Origin: Tissierellia bacterium
GTDB lineage: Bacteria > Bacillota > Clostridia > Tissierellales > Peptoniphilaceae
Reading direction: 5' to 3'
NCBI GenBank assembly: GCA_030537855.1
Contig: JAUNVD010000016.1
Span: forward strand, 1-42,136
DNA: 42,136 nucleotides
Position 1 is the stretch's first letter. Every line of letters begins with the position of its first letter. The notes under the pieces were generated by a model, which was not told the DNA's origin, made no database searches, and saw only the letters and a list, made by a program, of their open reading frames with translations. The translations under genes were made by a program, and so were the position numbers. Positions 1 to 9,117 of the stretch are shown in pieces.

Positions 1-16
1 TTTTTGAACAGAATTT

Positions 17-940
17 TTATAGTAGTTCTTTTAAATATGTTTCAGCAATTTCTTTTATATTTTTTAAAATATAAATTTTCCCCAGTTTAAGTGGATAAAC
101 TTCTTTTGGGAAAGGTATTGAACTGTAGTTTATAAGTTTTTGATCTAAGGTATAGTAGCATCGTCGTTCTTTATCATAAGGAGCTGATTTGACTGGAAAT
201 TCGAGGAAAAAGGACTCTGATTCTTTATTTGTTTTCAAGGTAATGGACTGATGATAGATTTCTTTCTTTTCGTCTGTTGTAAACCCTTTTATTTGCAAAT
301 AATCTCCTTGAATTTTACAATGGTTGATACGATAAAATGGGTCTTTCTTCAGTATTAAATACTCTTCTTCTAAAGGAAGGATTCTATGTTTTAACTCTAA
401 TAGAAGGAAAAGGGACTTCCTTGTATTTTCTATTAATTCGATGTTTAATTTTGATTCACTTTTGTTTGTGAGTGCTTGTTTATATAGTTGTATTTCTTTT
501 TTACCATCTAGGGGAGGTTCTGCTATTTGAAAAAAGTCACCTATATGTTTTTTTGACATGGATTTTAGTTTTAATTCATCTTTTAATGTTTTCACTAGTA
601 TATACATATCATCTTCATAATGTGGTGGAAGTGTAAAGTCATAAATTTCCATCTTTTCAACAAGAAAGGGTAAATCAAAGGTATTTCCATAATATGTGGT
701 TATTATATTACTATCTTTGGTGTCTTCTATGAATTTTTGAATTAATATATATTCCTCATGTACTAAAAGACTATTTAAAATGGTATACTTTGGTTTTCCA
801 TCTTCGAGGTAAGCATAACCTATACCATAAATAGAATTTTTTACTTTTTGTAAACCTGTGGTTTTAATCGTTAAGTATATTTGTCCTTCTTTTATTACTT
901 TTTTGTATTTCGGTGGTAGTTCTTTTTTTATAATGTCCAT
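17..940 (-). CDS. RNase H-like (YprB-type) exonuclease family protein, probably inactive
   Basis: The 307-residue protein resembles the YprB-type predicted 3'-5' exonucleases, which have a DEDD/RNase H-like fold. The fold marker TYYGNTFDLPFL (residues 82-93, acid D89) is clear. The first motif, usually DIETTG, reads TIKTTG (24-29), so both metal-binding acids are replaced by T24 and K26. Near 171-176 the usual HN..D motif reads ENTRKS, with Ser where Asp is expected. The fold is therefore kept while most metal ligands are lost. Upstream on the minus strand is a GAAAGG ribosome binding site 5-6 bases before ATG. It is divergent from the cysteine desulfurase operon. Family assignment is fairly confident; loss of activity is inferred from the motifs. 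Confidence 0.7.
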   Translation of the reverse strand: MDIIKKELPPKYKKVIKEGQIYLTIKTTGLQKVKNSIYGIGYAYLEDGKPKYTILNSLLVHEEYILIQKFIEDTKDSNIITTYYGNTFDLPFLVEKMEIYDFTLPPHYEDDMYILVKTLKDELKLKSMSKKHIGDFFQIAEPPLDGKKEIQLYKQALTNKSESKLNIELIENTRKSLFLLLELKHRILPLEEEYLILKKDPFYRINHCKIQGDYLQIKGFTTDEKKEIYHQSITLKTNKESESFFLEFPVKSAPYDKERRCYYTLDQKLINYSSIPFPKEVYPLKLGKIYILKNIKEIAETYLKELL

Positions 941-1046
941 GTTGACCTTTCTTTCTTTTTCTTAAAAAATATCTTATAATAAATATAGTTAATATTATTT
1001 TAACATAAGTTATTTTTATTCAATAATAGAAGATTAAGAGGTTTTT

Positions 1047-2192
1047 ATGATATATTTAGATAATTGTGCAACGACTAAACCTACAAAGGAAGTTGTAGAT
1101 ACAATGATAAAAGCAATGGAAGAAGATTATGCGAACCCTTCTTCTCTACATCGTGGGGGGATGTTAGTGGAAGAAAAGATTGAGGATGTTCGTAATTTAA
1201 TTGGTGAATATTTAAATGTAAGTGGGAAAGAAATTATTTTTACTTCTGGTGGTACAGAATCTAATAATATGATTTTAAAAGGAATTATGGAATTTAATGA
1301 TTTCGAAGGTAATGTTGTGACTTCTTTCCTAGAACATTCTTCTACTCTATCTGTGTTAGATTGGGGAGAGAAAAGAGGTATTGAGGTTCGTAAGGTGGAT
1401 TCTGATTCTAAAGGAAATCTTTCTTTGGAAGAAATTTTAAGTTTAATTGATAAAGATACGATTTTACTTTCTTTAACCCATGTAAATAATGAATTAGGTT
1501 CGATTCTATCAATCGATGAAATAGGTAAGAGGATAAAAGGTTTGTATCCTAATATCCATTTTCATGTAGATGGGGTTCAAGGTTTTGGAAAAATTCCAAT
1601 CCCTCCTTTTACGTATATAGACTCCTATTCTTTTAGTGGTCATAAGATACATGGTCCTAAGGGGATTGGTGGTCTTTATTTATCTAAAAATCCTTTGATT
1701 CCACCACTAGTTCTTGGTGGAGGTCAGGAGGATGGATTAAGATCTGGTACGGAAAATGTTCCTGGAATTTTAGGATTAGGAGCTGCTATTAATCGTGTTT
1801 TTAATTGTGGAAATGATGATTATAATCATGTACAAGGATTAAGGGAATTTGTCTGGAATTCTTTGTTCGAGATTTTTTCAGATCTTTCTATGAATTCTCC
1901 AAAAGATGGATCTCCTTATATTATTAATGTGAGTTTTCCTCATTGTCGAGGCGAGGTGATTTTGCATATGTTAGAAGATCAAGGAATCTATATCTCTACT
2001 TCCAGTGCATGTCATTCTAATCGTAAATCTGAGAAAAATCATGTTCTACAGGGAATTGGACTTTCTGAAGACTATATGGAAGGTACCATTCGTATCTGTT
2101 TTTCCAAAGATAACACAATGGAAGAGTTGGAAGTTTTCATTCCTGCTTTAAAGAAAGCTGTGACAGAAATTCAAGAGATTATAAGAAGGTGA
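1047..2192 (+). CDS. Cysteine desulfurase (NifS/IscS family, probable ThiI partner)
   Basis: A class V aminotransferase-fold PLP enzyme that removes sulfur from cysteine and passes it on as a persulfide. The start MIYLDNCATT is typical of the family. The PLP lysine is in SFSGHKIHGPKG (about K200), and the catalytic loop cysteine is in STSSACHS (about C322), followed by the RICFSKDNT segment usual near the C-terminus. The length of 381 fits. The next gene, thiI, starts 4 bases after the stop. In Bacillus subtilis the desulfurase NifZ is encoded beside a rhodanese-less ThiI and supplies its sulfur, so this gene most likely does the same job. An AAGAGG site precedes the ATG. Confidence 0.92.
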   Translation: MIYLDNCATTKPTKEVVDTMIKAMEEDYANPSSLHRGGMLVEEKIEDVRNLIGEYLNVSGKEIIFTSGGTESNNMILKGIMEFNDFEGNVVTSFLEHSSTLSVLDWGEKRGIEVRKVDSDSKGNLSLEEILSLIDKDTILLSLTHVNNELGSILSIDEIGKRIKGLYPNIHFHVDGVQGFGKIPIPPFTYIDSYSFSGHKIHGPKGIGGLYLSKNPLIPPLVLGGGQEDGLRSGTENVPGILGLGAAINRVFNCGNDDYNHVQGLREFVWNSLFEIFSDLSMNSPKDGSPYIINVSFPHCRGEVILHMLEDQGIYISTSSACHSNRKSEKNHVLQGIGLSEDYMEGTIRICFSKDNTMEELEVFIPALKKAVTEIQEIIRR

Positions 2193-2196
2193 ATAT

Positions 2197-3369
2197 ATGG
2201 TAGAAGTAATAAGTGTAAGCCTTGGAGAAGTGGTATTAAAGGGAAAGAACCGAAGCTACTTTGTGAAGAGGATTATTAAGCAGATTAAGAAAGTAATTGG
2301 ATCCATTGGATATGATAAGATATATCAGGAAATGGGTAAAATATATATAATAGGTAATCCTAATACTTATGAAGAAATTATGAAAAAAGTTCAATATGTA
2401 TTTGGAATTGTATATATTAGTCCCTGTTATCGTGTAGATAAAGATTTGACCTCAATTCAGGAAGGTGCTAAGAAAATAGTCGATGATTATTTAAATACTC
2501 ATCCAAAGACTCATACTTTCAAGGCAGATACAACAAGAGCTGATAAAAATTATCCTTTTATTTCACCTGAAATCAATAGACATTTAGGTGGTGCCATTCT
2601 TTCCACATTTCCTTCTTTAAAGGTGGATGTTCACAATCCAGATTTTTATCTTTATTGTGATATTAAGTCTTATGGATATTTATATATTCGTAAAATAAAA
2701 GCGTATGGAGGACTTCCTTTGGGTACAAATGGAAAAGGATTACTATTGCTTTCTGGTGGTATCGACAGTCCTGTTGCTGGTTTTTTAATGGCAAAAAGAG
2801 GAGTAGAGGTTCATGGTGTCCATTACCATTCTTACCCATTCACTTCGGAGAGAGCGGAAAAAAAGGTACATAAATTGGCAGAAATTTTATCAGACTATAC
2901 GGGTTCTTTTACTTTCCATAGTGTTAATATCTTGCCGATTCAAAAGGAAATAAATAAATATTGTCCTCAGGATCAAATGACAATATTATCTCGCCGATTT
3001 ATGATGAGGATTGCCCATGAAATAGCAAAAATATATGGATATGATTCAATTATAACGGGAGAAAGTTTAGGTCAAGTGGCTTCTCAAACGATTCACGGTA
3101 TTACCGTTACCAATGCTATGACTAATCTTCCCGTTTTTCGTCCCCTTATTGGGATGGATAAAGTAGATATTATAAAGATTTCTGAAGATATCGGAACTTA
3201 TGAAACATCTATTTTACCTTTTGATGATTGTTGTACCGTTTTTTTACCAAAACATCCCATATTAAAGCCCACAAAGGAGATTGTTGAAAAATCGGAATCT
3301 TCTTTAGATGTGGAATTTTTGGTTAAGGAAGCAGTTGAAAATTCTAAAATAATAAGAATAGGAGAGTAG
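2197..3369 (+). CDS. thiI: tRNA 4-thiouridine sulfurtransferase ThiI
   Basis: ThiI adenylates uridine 8 of tRNA and inserts sulfur; in some bacteria it also serves thiamine thiazole synthesis. An N-terminal ferredoxin-like and THUMP region (about 1-165) precedes the PP-loop SGGIDSP (about 186-192) of the AANH-type ATPase domain. The DDCCTVFLPKHP segment near 342 holds the conserved active-site cysteine region. At 390 residues it ends without a C-terminal rhodanese domain, the Firmicutes form that depends on a partner desulfurase. The AGAAGGTG ribosome binding site lies in the end of the desulfurase gene, so the two are probably coupled in translation. No thiamine genes are nearby, which favours the tRNA role. 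Confidence 0.95.
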   Translation: MVEVISVSLGEVVLKGKNRSYFVKRIIKQIKKVIGSIGYDKIYQEMGKIYIIGNPNTYEEIMKKVQYVFGIVYISPCYRVDKDLTSIQEGAKKIVDDYLNTHPKTHTFKADTTRADKNYPFISPEINRHLGGAILSTFPSLKVDVHNPDFYLYCDIKSYGYLYIRKIKAYGGLPLGTNGKGLLLLSGGIDSPVAGFLMAKRGVEVHGVHYHSYPFTSERAEKKVHKLAEILSDYTGSFTFHSVNILPIQKEINKYCPQDQMTILSRRFMMRIAHEIAKIYGYDSIITGESLGQVASQTIHGITVTNAMTNLPVFRPLIGMDKVDIIKISEDIGTYETSILPFDDCCTVFLPKHPILKPTKEIVEKSESSLDVEFLVKEAVENSKIIRIGE

Positions 3370-3378
3370 GAGGTCAAT

Positions 3379-3933
3379 ATGAAAAAATTTATTCCATTAA
3401 TTCTGGTACTTGTTTTAATTGCAGGTATGCTTGTTTCAACCTACAATAAAGTAATGGTCTTAGATGAAAATGTAGACCAAGCATGGGCTCAGGTTGAAAA
3501 TACTTTAAAAAGAAGAGCTGATTTAATTCCTAATTTGGTAAATACTGTGAAAGGATATGCAGGACATGAAAAAGATGTTCTAACAGAGGTAACGAATGCT
3601 AGATCTTCTATGAACAATGCAAGTACTCCTGAAGAATATGCGAAAGCTAATGAAGAAATGAATCAAGCTTTAAAATCTATTAATGTAGTTGTGGAAGCAT
3701 ATCCAGAACTAAAAGCGGATACTAATTTCCAAAATCTTCAAGCTGAACTAGCAGGAACGGAAAATCGTATTGCTGTGGAAAGAAAAAGATACAACGAAAC
3801 AGTTGGTAAATATAATCGAGCAGTTCGGAGATTCCCAACAAGTATTATGGCGGGTATGATGGGCTTTGACAAGAGGCAATACTTTGAAATTTCTGAAGCT
3901 GAAGCAGAAGTTCCCACTGTAAATTTTGAATAA
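3379..3933 (+). CDS. LemA family protein
   Basis: A 184-residue LemA-type protein: one N-terminal membrane segment (about 4-24), then an antiparallel helical domain with the family segment VDQAWAQVENTLKRRADLIP and the later ENRIAVERKRYNETVGKYN. LemA proteins are membrane-anchored and of unknown biochemical role; they are often encoded next to TPM-domain proteins, as here. A GTAGGAGG site overlapping the thiI stop precedes the ATG, so the gene is probably in the same transcript as the desulfurase and thiI. The downstream TPM gene overlaps its last 8 bases. Confidence 0.93.
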   Translation: MKKFIPLILVLVLIAGMLVSTYNKVMVLDENVDQAWAQVENTLKRRADLIPNLVNTVKGYAGHEKDVLTEVTNARSSMNNASTPEEYAKANEEMNQALKSINVVVEAYPELKADTNFQNLQAELAGTENRIAVERKRYNETVGKYNRAVRRFPTSIMAGMMGFDKRQYFEISEAEAEVPTVNFE

Positions 3934-4741
3934 AAAGAAAAATGCTCTAATTGTAATTTCTATTACAATTCTACTGATTCTTATATCGGTAATGCCCGGA
4001 TATGCCGGGAACTTGTCCGAATCATTACCTGATCCCTCTTACGAGGGTTATGTATATGATGAGGTAGGTCTTGTAACTGAAGATACAAAAAGCCATATAA
4101 TTAATACAGCGAAAGAATTAGAGCAAAAAACAGGGGCTCAAGTAGTAGTAGCAATTGTAAATAATTTACAAGATATTCCTATTGAAGATTATGCTGTAGC
4201 CCTTTTTGAAAAATGGAAAATTGGGTCAAAAGAAGAAGATAATGGTATTTTACTTCTTATTTCCAAAGAAGATAGAAAATTTCGTATAGAAGTTGGCTAT
4301 GGACTGGAAGGTCCTATACCTGATAGTCGGGCAAAAGAATTACTAAATATTTTAGGTGAATTTTTTAAAGATGGTGAATTCGATCAAGGAATTTATGAAG
4401 TTTATGACCGTATAGTAGCTTATATTGCCCAAGAGTATGATGTAGAGCTAACAGGGGTTCCAAATGCCGAAGAATTTTCAACTTCAAGTAGTTCTGGTGA
4501 TGGAATTTCTCTTTCTCAAATTATTGTTTTCATAATAATAATTATACTAATATCACGGTATTTTGGTGGTGGTTCAGGACCTAAGAGACGGAGACGAAAG
4601 TATTCTTCTGGAACATATGGAAGTGGCGGCTGGTTCATTGGAGGATCATCTGGAGGTTCTTCTGGAGGTGGCTATTCCGGCGGAGGTTGGTCCGGTGGCG
4701 GAGGTTCCTCTGGAGGAGGCGGTGCCAGTGGCGGCTGGTAA
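3926..4741 (+). CDS. TPM-domain (YgcG family) membrane protein with Gly/Ser-rich tail
   Basis: The 271-residue protein has a signal peptide (about 1-27, ending near GYAG), a TPM domain (about 38-170, with YVYDEVGLVTEDTKSHI and FRIEVGYGLEGPIPDS), a membrane segment (about 196-210), a basic RRRR patch and a Gly/Ser/Trp-rich tail. This is the usual YgcG layout. TPM proteins occur with LemA proteins and are linked in other systems to membrane or photosystem quality control; the bacterial function is unsettled. The start appears to be TTG inside the end of lemA, with no clear ribosome binding site, so translation probably depends on lemA. Glycine codons are varied, so the tail is not a simple DNA repeat. 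Confidence 0.85.
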   Translation: MNKKKNALIVISITILLILISVMPGYAGNLSESLPDPSYEGYVYDEVGLVTEDTKSHIINTAKELEQKTGAQVVVAIVNNLQDIPIEDYAVALFEKWKIGSKEEDNGILLLISKEDRKFRIEVGYGLEGPIPDSRAKELLNILGEFFKDGEFDQGIYEVYDRIVAYIAQEYDVELTGVPNAEEFSTSSSSGDGISLSQIIVFIIIIILISRYFGGGSGPKRRRRKYSSGTYGSGGWFIGGSSGGSSGGGYSGGGWSGGGGSSGGGGASGGW

Positions 4742-4752
4742 AAGATAATGAT

Positions 4753-4808
4753 AGAATGTCATATATATTAAACTTATTTTTTAATATATATTGACATTCT
4801 ATTTTTTT
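4753..4808 (+). terminator. Intrinsic terminator after the desulfurase-thiI-lemA-TPM operon
   Basis: The arm AGAATGTCATATATATTA pairs with a matching arm ending TGACATTCT across a loop of about 10 bases, with one bulged T. A run of seven T follows, as expected of a Rho-independent terminator. Confidence 0.85.
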
Positions 4809-4826
4809 GTCTTTATAATATTCCTA

Positions 4827-4855
4827 TTGTTTAGTATGGATAAATAATTTATTTA
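4827..4855 (+). promoter_or_regulatory. Possible promoter of the XRE-cupin/pot operon
   Basis: TTGTTT and TATTTA are separated by 17 bases, just after the upstream terminator. Both hexamers are only moderate matches to the vegetative consensus. This is the best candidate in the short gap, not a firm call. Confidence 0.35.
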
Positions 4856-4871
4856 ATATAGGATGTGTAAT

Positions 4872-5411
4872 ATGGATATTGGATTAAAACTAAAAAATTT
4901 ACGTATTCGACAAAACTTAACTCAAGAAGAATTAGCGGAACGTAGTGAACTGACGAAAGGTTTTATCTCTCAACTTGAAAGAAATTTAACCTCTCCGTCA
5001 GTGGCAACGTTAAAGGATTTACTTGAAGCATTAGGTACGAATTTAAGTGACTTTTTTAAAGAAGAGAAAAATGAAAAGATCACTTTTACAGAAGATGATT
5101 TTTTCGAATCGTATAATCAAGATTTATCTTATTTATTGGAATGGATTATTCCCAATGCCCAAAAAAATAGGATGGAACCTGTTCGAATCACTTTGGATAA
5201 AGGTGGAAAAAGTAAGGAGATACAACCATACGAAGGAGAAGAGTTTGGGTATGTCCTTGAAGGTAAGGTTTATTTACATACTGACCTAAAATCCTATTTT
5301 TTACAAAAAGGGGAAACTTTTTATTTTTCTTCTCCAGGTTATCATTATTTAGAAAATCAGGATACCCAAAAAGCGATTGTATTATGGATTTCTACACCAC
5401 CAAATTTTTAG
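4872..5411 (+). CDS. XRE-family regulator with C-terminal cupin domain
   Basis: Residues 1-60 are an XRE helix-turn-helix (MDIGLKLKNLRIRQNLTQ, then GFISQLERN). Residues about 100-178 form a cupin domain (EGEEFGYVLEGKVYLHT, GETFYFSSPGYHYLEN). This pairing is common in regulators such as PuuR that sense a small ligand, often polyamines. It lies 9 bases upstream of potA, so control of polyamine uptake is the likely role; the ligand is inferred from context only. I chose ATG 4872 over ATG 4863 because the AGGA site at 4860-4863 is 8 bases from 4872 and overlaps 4863. The protein is then 179 residues. Confidence 0.88.
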   Translation: MDIGLKLKNLRIRQNLTQEELAERSELTKGFISQLERNLTSPSVATLKDLLEALGTNLSDFFKEEKNEKITFTEDDFFESYNQDLSYLLEWIIPNAQKNRMEPVRITLDKGGKSKEIQPYEGEEFGYVLEGKVYLHTDLKSYFLQKGETFYFSSPGYHYLENQDTQKAIVLWISTPPNF

Positions 5412-5420
5412 GAGGGAGAT

Positions 5421-6473
5421 ATGGGAAATGTAATTTCTTTAAACAATATAACAAAAACATTTGGAGACAATAAGGTTTTAGACCAGTTTTCTCTGTCAAT
5501 ACGTAAAAATGAGTTTCTCACACTTTTAGGTCCTAGTGGATGTGGAAAAACCACTACTTTACGGATTATAGGAGGTTTTGAAACACCTGATGAAGGACAG
5601 GTTATCTTTGAAGAGGAAGAAATCACGAATGTAGAACCTAATAAAAGACAAATTAACACAGTATTTCAAAAATATGCATTATTTCCACATTTAAATGTAT
5701 TTGATAATATTGCTTTTGGATTAAAGATTAAACAAGTACCAAAGGATGAAATGAAAGAAAGAGTTGCTGAAGTTTTGCGTTTAGTTAATTTATCAGGATA
5801 TGAAACACGTGAGATAGACTCTTTAAGTGGAGGACAGCAGCAACGAATTGCCATAGCAAGAGCCCTAGTAAATGAACCTAAGGTTTTATTATTAGATGAA
5901 CCTTTAGGAGCTCTAGATTTAAAACTACGCCAAGCTATGCAACTGGAATTAAAAAATATTCAGCAAAAAGTTGGGATTACTTTTATTTATGTAACCCATG
6001 ACCAAGAAGAAGCTCTAACTATGAGTGACACCATAGTTGTAATGAATGAAGGGAAGATTCAACAAATTGGTAGTCCTATTGATATATATAATGAACCTAA
6101 GAATGCTTTTGTGGCAAAATTTATAGGGGAAAGTAATATTGTGGCAGGTCAGATGATTAAGGACTATGTTGTTAAGTTTTTAGATGTTCAGTTCCCATGT
6201 GTTGACAAGGGGTTCTCTAATATGGAACCTGTGGAAGTAGTTATTCGTCCAGAAGATGTGGAATTGGTAGAACCTAGTAAAGGATTACTAAATGGAATAG
6301 TGACGTCCACAGTATTTAAAGGGGTTCATTATGAGATGCTTGTAGATATCAAAGATGTAAGTTGGATTGTCCAATCTACAAAATCTTGGGAGCCAGGAAC
6401 GAAGGTAGGAATTTTTATTGAACCGGATAATATTCATGTTATGAAAAAGGGAGGTGGAAATGAAAAAATATAG
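5421..6473 (+). CDS. potA: Spermidine/putrescine ABC transporter ATPase PotA
   Basis: Cytoplasmic ATPase of the polyamine importer. Walker A is [11 protein letters not shown] (about 34-44), the signature is [15 protein letters not shown] (about 134-148) and Walker B is [12 protein letters not shown] (about 155-166), followed by the switch histidine in [13 protein letters not shown]-terminal TOBE-like domain runs from about 260 to 345. The 350-residue length is normal. An AGGAGGGAG site precedes the ATG. Its end overlaps potB by 14 bases. The order potA-B-C-D after an XRE-cupin regulator is a common clostridial arrangement. Confidence 0.95.
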   Translation: MGNVISLNNITKTFGDNKVLDQFSLSIRKNEFLTLLGPSGCGKTTTLRIIGGFETPDEGQVIFEEEEITNVEPNKRQINTVFQKYALFPHLNVFDNIAFGLKIKQVPKDEMKERVAEVLRLVNLSGYETREIDSLSGGQQQRIAIARALVNEPKVLLLDEPLGALDLKLRQAMQLELKNIQQKVGITFIYVTHDQEEALTMSDTIVVMNEGKIQQIGSPIDIYNEPKNAFVAKFIGESNIVAGQMIKDYVVKFLDVQFPCVDKGFSNMEPVEVVIRPEDVELVEPSKGLLNGIVTSTVFKGVHYEMLVDIKDVSWIVQSTKSWEPGTKVGIFIEPDNIHVMKKGGGNEKI

Positions 6474-7287
6474 TATCCCATATTTTTTATGGATGATTTT
6501 ATTCATTATTTTACCAATTTTTTTAATCCTCTTATATTCTTTTAGTGGGACAAAGATTATTGATTTTCAGAATTTTCAATGTTCTCTTAATAATTATAAA
6601 AGAGTTTTTGAACCTATTTATTTAAAAATTATTGGTAGATCTCTTTGGATGGCTTTTGTTTCCACTATAGTGACTCTTGGGGTAGGTTATCCAGTTGCTT
6701 ATATTATTTCTAGAGAAAAAGAAAAAAAGAGGAATTTATTAATTTTGTTTTTTATAATACCCATGTGGATGAATTTTCTTTTACGAACCTATGCTTGGCT
6801 CACATTACTTGGAAATAATGGTATTATCAATCGCTTTTTAGGTATCTTTCACATTGGACCATGGGATCTTATGTATAATGATCGAGCGATTTTATTAGGT
6901 ATGATTTATAATTTTTTACCCTTTATGGTACTGCCCATTTATTCAGTTTTAATTAAAATTGATAAAAGTTATGTGGAAGCTGCAAAAGATTTAGGGGCAA
7001 GTAAATTCATTGTTTTTTGGAAGGTGATTTTTCCTTTATCTTTACCAGGTGTGATAACAGGGATTACCATGGTATTTATTCCTGGGATTAGTACTTTTAT
7101 TATCTCGTCCCTATTAGGAGGTAATAAATATTACTTGATTGGTAATTTAATTGAACAACAATTTCGATTTACAGGAAACTGGGCCTTTGGTTCTGCCTTG
7201 TCAGTTATCTTAATTGTAATTTTAATGATATTATTAGGCTTATCTAGATTTATATCAAAAAATAAAGGGAAAGGAGTGTTATTGTAA
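6460..7287 (+). CDS. potB: Spermidine/putrescine ABC transporter permease PotB
   Basis: Membrane permease of the PotABCD importer, with about six hydrophobic segments, the first at about residues 5-25. The EAA loop [20 protein letters not shown], which docks on the ATPase, is clear. The start is ATG 6460: the strong GGGAGG site at 6450-6454 is correctly spaced from it, whereas the in-frame GTG at 6454 overlaps that site. The protein is 275 residues. The stop overlaps the potC start as TAATG. Confidence 0.94.
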   Translation: MKKYSIPYFLWMILFIILPIFLILLYSFSGTKIIDFQNFQCSLNNYKRVFEPIYLKIIGRSLWMAFVSTIVTLGVGYPVAYIISREKEKKRNLLILFFIIPMWMNFLLRTYAWLTLLGNNGIINRFLGIFHIGPWDLMYNDRAILLGMIYNFLPFMVLPIYSVLIKIDKSYVEAAKDLGASKFIVFWKVIFPLSLPGVITGITMVFIPGISTFIISSLLGGNKYYLIGNLIEQQFRFTGNWAFGSALSVILIVILMILLGLSRFISKNKGKGVLL

Positions 7288-8060
7288 TGGATAGATTCAC
7301 AAAAAGATTTTTATTAACTTTAGCTTTTCTATTTTTATACGCTCCAATTATAGTTTTAATTGTATTTAGTTTTAATGATTCAAAACTACGTGGAACATGG
7401 TCTGGATTTACCTTTAAATGGTATATAGAACTTTTTACAGATCGCAATATTTTAACAAGCTTTTATCATACGATTTTTATTGCTGTTGTTGCTACGGTTG
7501 TGGCTACAATTATCGGTACAATTACTGCAATTGGAATCCATGATCTTCGAGGATGGAAAAAGTCTGGCTATTTAAATATTAACTATCTTCCTGTTTTAAA
7601 TCCTGATATTGTAACGGCAATTGCTCTTATGAGTCTATATGGCTTTTTACATTTACAGTTAGGACTTTTTACCTTAACATTATCCCATATTATTTTTTGT
7701 ATTCCTTATGTAATCTTAAGTGTGTTACCAAAGTTAAAACAAATGGATAAGAACTTAATTGAAGCAGCTCTTGACTTAGGTTGTACACCTCGTAGTGCAA
7801 TTACAAAAGTTGTCATTCCACAAATTATACCAGGGATTGCTTCAGGTGCTTTAATGTCTTTTACATTGTCTTTAGATGATTTTGTGATTAGTTTTTTCAC
7901 AACAGGGATGGGGGTTTCTAATTTAAGTATAACTCTTTATTCCATGACAAAAAAAGGGATCAATCCTTCCATCAATGCACTATCAGCATTATTATTTGTA
8001 ACGGTATTACTCTTATTGGTGATTATCAATAGTAAAACCAATGTTTTAGAGGAGAGTTAA
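7287..8060 (+). CDS. potC: Spermidine/putrescine ABC transporter permease PotC
   Basis: The second permease of the polyamine importer, 257 residues with about six membrane segments and the EAA loop EAALDLGCTPRSAITKVVIP. The LSLDDFVISFF segment is typical of PotC. Translation starts by a one-base TAATG overlap with potB, helped by the AAGGAG site 11-16 bases upstream. Pairing with PotB and the PotD binding protein makes the assignment secure. Confidence 0.94.
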   Translation: MDRFTKRFLLTLAFLFLYAPIIVLIVFSFNDSKLRGTWSGFTFKWYIELFTDRNILTSFYHTIFIAVVATVVATIIGTITAIGIHDLRGWKKSGYLNINYLPVLNPDIVTAIALMSLYGFLHLQLGLFTLTLSHIIFCIPYVILSVLPKLKQMDKNLIEAALDLGCTPRSAITKVVIPQIIPGIASGALMSFTLSLDDFVISFFTTGMGVSNLSITLYSMTKKGINPSINALSALLFVTVLLLLVIINSKTNVLEES

Positions 8061-8062
8061 GA

Positions 8063-9097
8063 ATGAAAAAATTTTTAATAGTAATTTTCCTTTCATTATT
8101 TCTTCTATCCTGTTCAAAAGAAGATGTAACAAATAAAATCTTTGTATATAATTGGGGAGAATATATGGATCCTAGTACGATTCGGCAGTTTGAAAAGGAA
8201 ACAGGGATAAAAGTCATTTATGATACCTATGCCTCCAATGAAGACTTATATATGAGAATGACCTCAAGTTCAGATCGTTATGATGTTGTCGTTCCTTCTG
8301 ATTATATGATTGAACGGATGATAAAAGAGGATTTATTACAACCATTCCAACCAGAAAAAATTTCTAATCTGTCTAAAATAAATAAAAATTTAAAAAATCC
8401 TATTTTTGATAAAAAAAATAAATTTTCTATCCCCTATTTTTGGGGAACTTTGGGTATAATATATAATAAGTCTATGATTCAAGAAGAAATTACTTCGTGG
8501 GCAGATTTATGGAATCCTAAGTACAAAAATCAGATTATTATGTATGATTCTCAAAGAGATGATATTGCTATTGCTTTAAAAAAGCTTGGGTATTCTATGA
8601 ATACAAAAAATGAAAAAGAATTAAAAGAGGCAGAAGAGGCACTTGTGGAACAAAAACCACTTGTTTATGCATATTTAGCAGATGAAGCAAGAGATGTAAT
8701 CACTCAAGAAGATGCTGCTATATGTGTGATGTATAGTGGTGATGCCCTTTTAATGATAGAAGAGAATCCAAACTTGGAATATGTTGTTCCAAAAGAGGGT
8801 TCTAATTTATGGTACGATTCTTTTGTCATACCAAAAAATGCTAATAATCCAGATGGAGCCCATAAATTTATAGATTTTATGTGTCGCCCGGATATTGCAG
8901 CAATCAATGCAGAATATTGTGTTGGGTATTCAACGCCTATACCAGAAGCCATCGATTTATTACCTAAAGAAATTAGGGATAGTAAAGTGGCCTATCCGGA
9001 TATAGAAGAACTTCCACCATTGGAAGTATATCGAGATGCAGGTTATTTAGTTGATATATATGATATAATCTGGACGCGAGTAAGAGCAGAAAAGTAA
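8063..9097 (+). CDS. potD: Spermidine/putrescine-binding lipoprotein PotD
   Basis: The substrate-binding protein of the importer. A lipoprotein signal (MKKFLIVIF...LLSC, Cys17) anchors it to the outer face of the membrane. The mature N-terminus has the family segment IFVYNWGEYMDPSTIRQFEK, and VMYSGDALLMIEENPNLEYV is also typical of polyamine-binding proteins. The 344-residue length is normal. It begins 2 bases after the potC stop with a GAGGAG site. There is no terminator between it and the oxidoreductase 20 bases downstream, so that gene is probably co-transcribed. Confidence 0.93.
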   Translation: MKKFLIVIFLSLFLLSCSKEDVTNKIFVYNWGEYMDPSTIRQFEKETGIKVIYDTYASNEDLYMRMTSSSDRYDVVVPSDYMIERMIKEDLLQPFQPEKISNLSKINKNLKNPIFDKKNKFSIPYFWGTLGIIYNKSMIQEEITSWADLWNPKYKNQIIMYDSQRDDIAIALKKLGYSMNTKNEKELKEAEEALVEQKPLVYAYLADEARDVITQEDAAICVMYSGDALLMIEENPNLEYVVPKEGSNLWYDSFVIPKNANNPDGAHKFIDFMCRPDIAAINAEYCVGYSTPIPEAIDLLPKEIRDSKVAYPDIEELPPLEVYRDAGYLVDIYDIIWTRVRAEK

Positions 9098-9117
9098 ACT
9101 AATTAGGAGGACCTAGG

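Noticed and set aside
4563-4748. Small plus-strand reading frame in the TPM gene
   Set aside because: It is a shadow frame of the Gly/Ser-rich coding tail, with no ribosome binding site.
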